This document shows, one piece after another, positions 8,787 to 16,452 of a DNA stretch of 43,627 nt. A program made the position numbers and the translations under genes. Where the stretch lies: contig JAHJJF010000089.1 in assembly GCA_018823135.1 (NCBI GenBank), positions 1 through 43,627 of the forward strand, given 5' to 3'. Every line of letters begins with the position of its first letter. The stretch's first letter is position 1. The DNA is from Pseudomonadota bacterium. GTDB lineage: Bacteria > Desulfobacterota > Desulfobulbia > Desulfobulbales > CALZHT01. Under the pieces are notes generated by a model that was given only the letters and a program-made list of their open reading frames with translations, was not told where the DNA came from and did not search any database.

Positions 8787-10067
8787 TTACATCTTATGTT
8801 TTTTTCTGAATTCCGCAACACTGCGCTCAAAGCCGCCTTCAACTTCTTCGTCCTTCCAAAAAACGTAAGGATTGGAACGAGGCTCTCTGATATGCTGAGG
8901 AATGGGCGTGATTTCCATGATAGCAAGGAAAGCCGGCAGACCAATACGCTGAATGGACTCACCGATACGCTCACGGTTTTTGCCATGCTCCATCCACCAG
9001 TCCCATGCCTTTTCAATAATTTCCTTATACTCTGCGAATTCATTCTCAAGGTCCATTTTGATAAAAGGAACGACCATGGTAGCGATCTGGGCGCCGTCAA
9101 GGATCGGGGCTTTTGCTCCAAAAAGAATTGTCGCGCCTTGATCCTTACCTGGGCGAAGCGCGCGAGGCATTACGTTGATGCAATGCATGCAGCGGGTACA
9201 TTCGCTGTTGTCTATTTTCAGTTTATCGCCTTCCATCCACATGCAACCGGTGGGGCAAAGGTCGATAACTTCTTTCTGGATATCGAATGGGCCCCAATCA
9301 CGGCCGGCATGCGCACCGCCGTTAGAAGGGAAATCGCCTTTCATGTAACTTTTTACTGCGGCCTGATCAATGCGGATGCTGTCTCTCCAGTTACCGATAA
9401 CAGCCATGTCCGAACGGGCAATAGCAGCAACACAGTCATTGGGGCATCCGGAAAATTTGGTTTTGAATTTGTACGGGAAAGCCGGACGATGCAACTCGTC
9501 CTGATAAGTCATGGTGATATTATGACATGCAGCCTGAGTGTCATAACATGCCCATTCGCAACGTGATTTACCAAGACAGCAGGAAGGAGTCCGCAGGTTA
9601 CCACCGGAGCCACCAAGATCCATCTTCAATTCATGCGTGGCGTCCCAGAAAATCGGCTCAAGCTGATCAGTGGTGGTACCAAGAAGTACGAGGTCACCGG
9701 TTGAACCATGCATATTGGTCATACCGCTACCGCGTTTTTCCCACATGTCACAGATTTTGCGAAGAATTTCCGTTGAGTAGTACTTACTGGACGGCTGGTT
9801 CAAACGTACTGTATGGAAATGAGCAACACCAGGGAACTTAGCCGGAGAATCGGAATAACGACCGATAACACCACCGCCGTATCCGAATACACCGACGATG
9901 CCGCCGTGCTTCCAATGAGTAATTTTGTCTTTAAAAGAAAGTTCCAGCTGGCCCAAAATATCCCAGCACTGATCTTTCTTTTTTGCCATCCGTTTCAGGT
10001 CGGTTACAAAACTCGGCCATGGACCACTCTCTAATTGGTCCAAGAGGGGCGTATCATGCTTTGGCAT
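8787..10067 (-). CDS. dsrA: Dissimilatory sulfite reductase alpha subunit
   Basis: A 426-residue catalytic-complex subunit, close to the usual length of about 437. Siroheme/[4Fe-4S] ligands are seen as C164-x5-C170 and C208-x3-C212 (SGCPNDC), with the same 38-residue spacing between pairs as in Desulfovibrio DsrA. The ferredoxin domain has C271 and C290, C293, C296 (ECTRCMHC). The ATG at 10067 follows TAAGGAGG. It is the first gene of dsrABD; a candidate sigma-70 promoter lies about 190 nt upstream. In the dimer the DsrA-side siroheme pocket is often structural or non-catalytic, depending on the enzyme. Confidence 0.98.
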   Translation of the reverse strand: MPKHDTPLLDQLESGPWPSFVTDLKRMAKKKDQCWDILGQLELSFKDKITHWKHGGIVGVFGYGGGVIGRYSDSPAKFPGVAHFHTVRLNQPSSKYYSTEILRKICDMWEKRGSGMTNMHGSTGDLVLLGTTTDQLEPIFWDATHELKMDLGGSGGNLRTPSCCLGKSRCEWACYDTQAACHNITMTYQDELHRPAFPYKFKTKFSGCPNDCVAAIARSDMAVIGNWRDSIRIDQAAVKSYMKGDFPSNGGAHAGRDWGPFDIQKEVIDLCPTGCMWMEGDKLKIDNSECTRCMHCINVMPRALRPGKDQGATILFGAKAPILDGAQIATMVVPFIKMDLENEFAEYKEIIEKAWDWWMEHGKNRERIGESIQRIGLPAFLAIMEITPIPQHIREPRSNPYVFWKDEEVEGGFERSVAEFRKKHKM

Positions 10068-10571
10068 TCTCTTTCCTCCTTAAAAAATTATTGGTTTTGA
10101 ATAATAAATAACCTAAAAAACAATTCCAACATTATGGCATCCCTGAAGGTATACCACCTATTTCATTAAAGATTTTCCACAAGTTCGCTGACTTAAAGCC
10201 TATGAAAACTCAAGAAAAACCACTAATTGAATACTCATTCATTTTTAATCAGCAGACAATATCCGTCAAATATATGTTTGTCAACAAAAAATAAAAAGAT
10301 GGGGGAAATCTTGAAAACACTGACTGCGTAACGCAGCGGAGAATTCAAGGGTTCGATATTACCTACTTATTAATAACAAATATTTTTCACCTGTTATTAA
10401 ATATATTCTCTGATCGGTGCATGCTCACCGGGATCGCCTGGTACTTTCAATAGATTCCACATAGCCCTTTTCATTGACAGCTGGAAAGATTGAAGTTATA
10501 GCCGTGACTTGTTTCACTTATCAGCCATTACGGTAGAACCATCCAATTCCATCAAATTCAGATAATCCATC
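10068..10571. other. Divergent promoter region between dsrA and an unknown gene
   Basis: 504 nt of AT-rich sequence upstream of both dsrA (minus) and the plus-strand gene at 10572. It holds the candidate dsr promoter at 10256-10284. No second promoter could be supported for the plus-strand gene. Confidence 0.5.
10256..10284 (-). promoter_or_regulatory. Candidate sigma-70 promoter of dsrABD
   Basis: On the minus strand a perfect TTGACA (10279-10284) stands 17 nt before TATTGT (10256-10261), which matches four of six -10 positions. Transcription would start near 10248, giving a leader of about 180 nt. The -35 box overlaps a short inverted repeat, TTTGT-CA-ACAAA on the plus strand, which could be an operator. 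The call is by inspection only. Confidence 0.5.
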
Positions 10572-11690
10572 ATGCGGTTCATATTTCTTTTTTCTTCCCC
10601 CAACGGTGACATCCCCGTTGATCAGCAGCACCGGACCCGGCCTCTGATACTGAACCCCGGAGAGACTCATCCCTGTTTAACCCTTGGCGATTATTTCAAA
10701 ACACTTGCTGCTTTTATTCAACAAAACCTCGACATAATTCTTTCAGAGCTTAAACCCTCTCTTGCCATGGCAGATATACAGACAATATTCCTGCGCACCG
10801 AAAAACACGGCGCCCTCTATCATATCGCCAGCGCTGAAATCGTCTCTCCGTCAACACGTGAAAAATTCGCCATCAGCTCAGCCATCACCGCCCAGGGAAA
10901 AGAAACGCTGATCAGAGATACCGCCGTCCTTGAGTCTCTGGGGGAGACCCACGGACCATCCTTTATACCTCGAATATATTGTAAAGGATCCCTGGACTGC
11001 GGCAGCCAGCAGCAGACAGAAATTTTAAACCTCGTTGCTTCCGAGTGGTTCGAGGATTATCACGAATGGCATCTTACCGCCGATGGAGAAGCAATCAAGA
11101 TATGGGACAATACAAAGGGAAACAGGATTGCTACGGAAGGAGAGCAAACTGAAATTTTCCGCCAGGTAGCCCTAATCCTTACCGTGTATTACGATTTCAA
11201 TACCGGCAAACAGATCCACCCATGGCATCATGCTGCAGGGGATTTTATTATTCGTGACAATAACGGAACAACCGCCGTCAAACTCACTACGGCCCGTGAT
11301 TACCGGCAGATCATTGAACTTGAAAACGACTCCCCCCATTTCCCACTGCTCTCCCTGCTGATTTTCTTTCTGCATCTTACCGTCCGTACCCGTCTTGATA
11401 AAGTTGAAGGCACCGACCAAGCCGTATGGGCAGGAAACTTTTCAGTCACGGCAACCCTCAGAGGATTTATTGAAGGGATCAGAATGCATGAGTCCCTGAG
11501 AAGGTCCCTGCCCTACTCGTCGCAGGAAATAATCGGCATTCTGCAATCCTATACCGCCAGCGACTTCAGCGCAATCATCCAGCCCCTGATGGATGTCTAC
11601 CTTGCAGAAAACCCCCGGGAACACCAGTTCATATCCCGGCATCTCGAAAATCATCTTGCTGAAGTCTGCGGTGAAATCGCCCGACTTTAA
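10572..11690 (+). CDS. Conserved-looking hypothetical protein divergent from dsrA
   Basis: A 372-residue protein not recognised with confidence. It looks globular and cytoplasmic, rich in aromatic and charged residues, without signal peptide or membrane helix. Residues about 90-125 read like a beta-rich N-lobe. A segment around 215-245 (IHPWHHAAGDFIIR, then AVKLTTARDY) faintly recalls the catalytic loop and metal site of aminoglycoside-phosphotransferase-like kinases, but the canonical HxD...N and D are not intact, so this is only a suggestion. The carboxy third is helical. The start at 10572 has no clear ribosome site, so the true start could lie slightly downstream. Being divergent from dsrA and upstream of a persulfide reductase gene, it may belong to sulfur metabolism. 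Confidence 0.7.
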   Translation: MRFIFLFSSPNGDIPVDQQHRTRPLILNPGETHPCLTLGDYFKTLAAFIQQNLDIILSELKPSLAMADIQTIFLRTEKHGALYHIASAEIVSPSTREKFAISSAITAQGKETLIRDTAVLESLGETHGPSFIPRIYCKGSLDCGSQQQTEILNLVASEWFEDYHEWHLTADGEAIKIWDNTKGNRIATEGEQTEIFRQVALILTVYYDFNTGKQIHPWHHAAGDFIIRDNNGTTAVKLTTARDYRQIIELENDSPHFPLLSLLIFFLHLTVRTRLDKVEGTDQAVWAGNFSVTATLRGFIEGIRMHESLRRSLPYSSQEIIGILQSYTASDFSAIIQPLMDVYLAENPREHQFISRHLENHLAEVCGEIARL

Positions 11691-11816
11691 AAAAAATTAC
11701 CTGAAATTCTTTCGGCATACTCCTTGAAATTCTTCGGCTTTTCTTTTAGATTCTCTCTTCGGCCTTACACACGGCACTCACCCAGAAAAGTCCACTCCCA
11801 ATAAATGAGACATACA

Positions 11817-13550
11817 ATGAATAAAAAAATAGTAATCATCGGCGGAGTCGCAGCAGGACCGAAAACCGCAAGCCGCCTCAAACGTCTTATGCCCAATGCG
11901 GATATCACAATAATTGACCAGGACAATCTCATTTCGTATGGCGGTTGCGGCATACCGTATTTCGTTTCAGGAGATGTCACCGATGAAAAGGAATTACGCA
12001 CCACGAGTTTCCATGTGGTGCGCGACGAGGATTTCTTTGAAAATGCCAAAGGCGTCAAGGCGCTTACTTCCACCCGCGCCCTGTCAATCGACCGGAAAGC
12101 AAAAACGGTTCACATTGAAAATGTCATAACCTCCGAAAAAAGCACCCTTGCCTATGACAAACTGGTGCTTGCCACCGGCAGTAAACCCAATGTCATTCCG
12201 ATTCCCGGCGCCGACCTTGACGGCATCTTCACGGTGAACAACATGCACAAGGCCATGGCGATCAAAGAACGCCTCACCAAGGGCAAGGTCGGCCGCGCAG
12301 TGATAATCGGCGGCGGCTTCATCGGCGTAGAGATGGCCGAGGCCTTCGGCGACCTCTGGGGCATTGAAACGACTATCATCGAATTCATGCCGCAACTGCT
12401 GCCGCGCATTGTCGATCCGGTTTTTGCCGGAATGCTCACCCATCATCTTGAGAAAAACGGCGTCACCGTGCACACCAACGAAAGTGCTCAAAAACTCGAA
12501 GCCGATGAAAACGGCAAGGTCGCGAGAGTGGTCACCGATAAGCGCACCCTTGAAACAGACATTGTGATCATGGCGGTGGGCGTCCGCCCCCGGAGCGAAC
12601 TTGCCCTGGATGCCGGCCTGCTGGTCTCACCCCAGGGAGCCATTGTGGTTAATAACCGGCTGCAGACTTCCGACCCGAACATTTACGCCGCCGGCGACTG
12701 CATAGAAACCACCCACCTGGTCTCAGGCAGTAAATCCTACGCACCACTGGGGTCCCTTGCAAACCGCCAGGGACGCGTCGTTGCCGACAATATTGCCGGA
12801 AACCATAAGACGTTTAACGGCATTGTCGGCAGCTTCATCATGAAGGCCTTTGAGTGCTGCATCGGCGCCACCGGCTTGAGCCTCGAGATTGCCCTGGCCG
12901 AAGGTTTCGATGCGGCCTCGGTAATCACCGCCCAGTCGGACAGAGCGCATTTCTTTCCCACCCAGGCGGTTATTCCATTAATGATGGTCTTCGACAGATC
13001 AAACGGCAGGGTTCTGGGCCTGCAGGGATTCGGCCCCGCGTCCGATGCGGTTCTTGCCAGAATCGATGCCGCAGCCGGCCTCATTGCAAAAGGCGCAACC
13101 GTAGACGATTTCAGCATCCTGGACCTGGCATATTCGCCGCCTTTTTCCACGGCACTTGATGCGCTTAATGCCACGGGTAATGTTGCTGAAAATTATATTG
13201 CCGGCCGCCTGCGGACCGTTGGGGTAGCACATTTTGACCACTGGATGAACAATCCTGAATCAGAGTCTGAGTGGGTTGCCCTTGACATCCGGCACCCGAA
13301 AGAGGCAGGGGAATTCGCCGCCCTCTATGGCGGCCGCTGGATTGCCATGCCCTATGTTGAAGTTCGGAAGCGCTTTCAGGAATTGCCTGAGGATAAAACC
13401 CTGATCATCATCTGCGATGCCGGTACGCGTTCCTATGAGATACAGTGCTTTCTGGACAGCACAGGAAGGGTTGGCAGCCTCGTCCTCGGAGGCGGATTCA
13501 ACATTTTTCGCAGGCTGGGTCCTGTTTGGTGGCCCGGCTCAGAAAACTGA
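11817..13550 (+). CDS. CoA-disulfide / persulfide reductase with C-terminal rhodanese domain
   Basis: A 577-residue flavoprotein. The amino end is the FAD-binding fold (IIGGVAAGPK), with the single redox cysteine C44 in SYGGCGIPYF typical of CoA-disulfide reductases. A second Rossmann motif (VIIGGGFIGVEMAE) binds NAD(P)H, and the dimerisation domain follows. The last 110 residues are a rhodanese domain with its active cysteine C533 in CDAGTRS. This arrangement (CoADR-RHD) is known for NADH-dependent reduction of CoA-persulfide and polysulfide. Beside dsrAB a role in sulfur or persulfide handling is likely. The ATG at 11817 is preferred to 11805 because a GAGA element precedes it and the FAD motif then starts at the usual place. 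The gene converges on the topoisomerase-like gene with about 40 nt between stops. Confidence 0.9.
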   Translation: MNKKIVIIGGVAAGPKTASRLKRLMPNADITIIDQDNLISYGGCGIPYFVSGDVTDEKELRTTSFHVVRDEDFFENAKGVKALTSTRALSIDRKAKTVHIENVITSEKSTLAYDKLVLATGSKPNVIPIPGADLDGIFTVNNMHKAMAIKERLTKGKVGRAVIIGGGFIGVEMAEAFGDLWGIETTIIEFMPQLLPRIVDPVFAGMLTHHLEKNGVTVHTNESAQKLEADENGKVARVVTDKRTLETDIVIMAVGVRPRSELALDAGLLVSPQGAIVVNNRLQTSDPNIYAAGDCIETTHLVSGSKSYAPLGSLANRQGRVVADNIAGNHKTFNGIVGSFIMKAFECCIGATGLSLEIALAEGFDAASVITAQSDRAHFFPTQAVIPLMMVFDRSNGRVLGLQGFGPASDAVLARIDAAAGLIAKGATVDDFSILDLAYSPPFSTALDALNATGNVAENYIAGRLRTVGVAHFDHWMNNPESESEWVALDIRHPKEAGEFAALYGGRWIAMPYVEVRKRFQELPEDKTLIIICDAGTRSYEIQCFLDSTGRVGSLVLGGGFNIFRRLGPVWWPGSEN

Positions 13551-13591
13551 TGACAAGCCGCATGAAAATATCCCGGCGGCAATCACTGTAA

Positions 13592-16192
13592 TTATTTTTT
13601 CCGCCGCACCACCACTCTTCTCTTGACGCCGCCTCCCGGAACTCTCCTGATCCTTACTGTTTTCTTTTGGGGTGCTGCTGAGGCATCGCCTGCGTCGTCA
13701 GGCACCGCCGCTCCGGACAAGGACTGTTTGTAATTACAACCGGCCCTGGGGCAGCGCAGTTCAATTTTTCCGCGAATATTTTTCTTTTCCACGAGATACG
13801 GCAGACTACAGGCCGGGCAGACAACTGGATGGGGTTTTGACCAGGCCATGAATTCGCATTTATCTTCGGGACATACATAAAAATCCTTCCCGGCCGGTGT
13901 CCTCTTAAGTATTACCGTGCCTTGGCGACACACAGGACACTCCATGCCTTCGTCCTGTGTCCCGACAAAGGCTTCCGTGTGCCGGCACGCTGGAAAACCC
14001 GAGCATGCCCAGAACTTTCCATACTTATCCCCCTTCAGCAGAAGAGGCCGTGCACATTGGGGACATTTTCTTGATTCCTTGGTTGCCGGACTGATCGCCT
14101 GGCCGGGCATGTCCGGCTCCGGCCCGGTTTCCATCTCTGCCGGCAGATCATCGAGTGCTCCTGCCACTTGAACCTCATCGGCCTGTTCATCTCCCCCCTG
14201 GATATCATCCTCCAGGGAAGCATTTGCTGTTTCCATCTTTTGGTCAAGTCCTTCGCCCACCCCTTCCGCAAGTCTTGCGTCTTCAGTTTCAATGACAGCA
14301 GCCAGCTCATCGGTTTGCAGATCAGCCGAATCCACTATTTGCCCACTTTCCTCGGGGATTTTTACTTCCGCCGGCTCGATCTCCCTTGACGGGAGCTTCT
14401 GAGGCGGCGCGGATGGAGACGCCTTAAAAATACGGCTTGAGGTTTGCTGCCGCCTGGGCATTTGCGGCGCTGCCTGGGAAGACACCTGCTGTTGTGATTG
14501 GGCTGCCTTCCCCAAAGACTTGCCCTGCTGGTAAAAAGTCTGCTCGAACTGATTGAGTGCAAAATCAGGGGCTTTCCGGCCGCTCACTACTTCTTCGACA
14601 GTCTGTTCGATATAGGCAGAAAGATTAATCCCGGTCATGGTCGGGAAAACCCTGTTGACAATATCGGTGACCTTGAACAATCTATCAAGACATTGCAGAT
14701 AGCCGTCCTGGTCGATTTCAATATATTTCAGGTCCAGAAGCTGTTGGATCAAATCCACGCCAGTCCGGTCAAAAATCATTGAAAAATCAGCAAGGTCGAC
14801 AAACAGGCTGTCAAGGGTATACAGTTCCGCAGGAAAGACACTGATCTTTTCAGGCAGAATTTTCAACAGAGAAAAAATCTGCCCTTCCACTGCCCCGGCA
14901 AGAGGACAGGGGTCAAGCAAAGACTTTTCCTGGGGCGAGTGGCAGGCACGGAGATAGCCTTTTTCATGCACCGAACGCATGCTCGCATGAAACGCGCAGT
15001 TTTCGCCCGCAGAAAAATCCACTCCTATAGTCTCGCCTGCCGCAGGGATCATCTGGCTTGCCAAAGCCCTGTTGCGAATCAAGGAATATATCCTTGATGC
15101 CGTTTCCCCAGATGCCTGCCTGACCGCGTTTTCCGGGATTTCCGGCTTCAAGGGAACTATGTGCCCGGAGTCCGGGTCAACATCATTTCCCCGGCCCAGG
15201 GCATCCTTGCCAAAGGATTCGGAAACCTGTTGCCTGATCTTCTCAATCATCCCGAGAGTGACACCGTTATCCATGGGAAGACATGATGAAATCAAACCGA
15301 GACGTTTGCCGTCAATGACGACGCCTGCAAACAACTCAGTAACCGCCTGGAATGCCTGTTTCGGCGAAATACCGTGGAACAAAAAAGCATCCTGTAATAA
15401 ATCAGGAAGTCTATAAGGCGACGGGGCGGGGATTTCAATGGATGAACGGTTCACCGATGTAACGGTGAAAGGATATTCTTTAAAGCTGTTGACTATGGCT
15501 CTTACCTGGTCGGGATCCTCTATGAAGCCATCATCACTGAGATGCCGCACGTGCTGCAGGCGAGCGAAAAGTTCTCCCTGTTCAGCAGAAAGATTGACCC
15601 TCACCTGCCATTTCATGGTGGGGGAATAGAGTTCGATTTCGTTTTTTCGTTCGCCCAGGAGAAAAAGGGTGGTGAGGCTTGATGAGTTCAACTGCAGATC
15701 GCCCGGCCCGGATGCTGTGCCGATCAGTCTTTGCAGATGCCGGGAAAGACAGGAACTGAACAGGGTTCTGATCAGAAAATTCCAGCCGCCGGTATCTTCG
15801 ACGGGTTGCGCCTCTTCAAATGCGGTGGCGATATCCTCAGGATTCAACCCAGCAGGCATCAGCCTCCTGGCCGGTGGAAAATCCTCTGATTTGGAAGCAA
15901 GAAACCCTGCAATCATCCATGACCAGTAATCTCCCATATGGTCGTTGTCAAGAGCGAGATAAATACCGCTGGCGGCAGATGCCAGCAATTGCACAGAAAA
16001 TTCCCGGGCCTGCTCTGTGGGAGCGAAATCAAAACTCAGACCTCCTTCTTCCGGTTCTTCGTCGCCCGACGCTACAAAAGATACCTTCATGGGCGTTGAC
16101 AGCAGAAGGATTGTTTCTATGTCAAGAGCTGCGTTTGCTCTTAATGTTTGCGCCTTAACCTCAGAATCGACAATCACAACCGTTTTTGCCAT
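13592..16192 (-). CDS. Topoisomerase I-like protein lacking the catalytic tyrosine
   Basis: An 866-residue protein that follows type IA topoisomerase architecture but with altered catalytic sites. The Toprim region keeps an acidic residue (D9) and a changed DxDxxGE motif, DNDHMGD (82-88). The region aligned with the active-site GLITYMRTDS reads GLISSCLPMDN (299-309), so the tyrosine is Ser303 and the arginine is lost. Family landmarks around it remain, such as LIRNRALASQMIPAA (371-385), matching the LIWxRFVASQMAPA element. Residues 550-705 are acidic and disordered. Three zinc ribbons follow (C710/C713/C730/C736, C752/C755/C774/C779, C792/C795/C814/C819), then a very basic tail. It likely binds DNA without cutting it. 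It is divergent from the FGE-like gene. Normal TopA must be elsewhere in the genome. Confidence 0.85.
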   Translation of the reverse strand: MAKTVVIVDSEVKAQTLRANAALDIETILLLSTPMKVSFVASGDEEPEEGGLSFDFAPTEQAREFSVQLLASAASGIYLALDNDHMGDYWSWMIAGFLASKSEDFPPARRLMPAGLNPEDIATAFEEAQPVEDTGGWNFLIRTLFSSCLSRHLQRLIGTASGPGDLQLNSSSLTTLFLLGERKNEIELYSPTMKWQVRVNLSAEQGELFARLQHVRHLSDDGFIEDPDQVRAIVNSFKEYPFTVTSVNRSSIEIPAPSPYRLPDLLQDAFLFHGISPKQAFQAVTELFAGVVIDGKRLGLISSCLPMDNGVTLGMIEKIRQQVSESFGKDALGRGNDVDPDSGHIVPLKPEIPENAVRQASGETASRIYSLIRNRALASQMIPAAGETIGVDFSAGENCAFHASMRSVHEKGYLRACHSPQEKSLLDPCPLAGAVEGQIFSLLKILPEKISVFPAELYTLDSLFVDLADFSMIFDRTGVDLIQQLLDLKYIEIDQDGYLQCLDRLFKVTDIVNRVFPTMTGINLSAYIEQTVEEVVSGRKAPDFALNQFEQTFYQQGKSLGKAAQSQQQVSSQAAPQMPRRQQTSSRIFKASPSAPPQKLPSREIEPAEVKIPEESGQIVDSADLQTDELAAVIETEDARLAEGVGEGLDQKMETANASLEDDIQGGDEQADEVQVAGALDDLPAEMETGPEPDMPGQAISPATKESRKCPQCARPLLLKGDKYGKFWACSGFPACRHTEAFVGTQDEGMECPVCRQGTVILKRTPAGKDFYVCPEDKCEFMAWSKPHPVVCPACSLPYLVEKKNIRGKIELRCPRAGCNYKQSLSGAAVPDDAGDASAAPQKKTVRIRRVPGGGVKRRVVVRRKK

Positions 16193-16452
16193 AAAAGATC
16201 TCTCCGTGATTCTTTATGGTTTCGCTTCTCCTCAAAACCGTTTGTCCCAATGGTCCGACCGGTACTATACAGTAAAAGGATACTGTTTAATATATAAAGA
16301 AAACATGCTAGAATTTTATTTTTATTTAAGAAAATTAAACAAATTGTTCGATAATAACCTTAGGTCGCACCAGTTTAAAAGTATGTCCATTATCTGCTTG
16401 AATACAGCAAGTCCAAAACTGTTGGCAATTAAGATGGCCACGGAGCAGTAAG
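16193..16452. promoter_or_regulatory. Divergent promoter region with an inverted repeat
   Basis: 260 nt of AT-rich DNA between the topoisomerase-like gene and the acidic FGE-like gene. ACAGT (16269-16273) and ACTGT (16282-16286) form an inverted repeat with an 8-nt spacer inside an AT-rich, promoter-like stretch. It could be an operator shared by both genes. No -35/-10 pair is clear. Confidence 0.3.
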
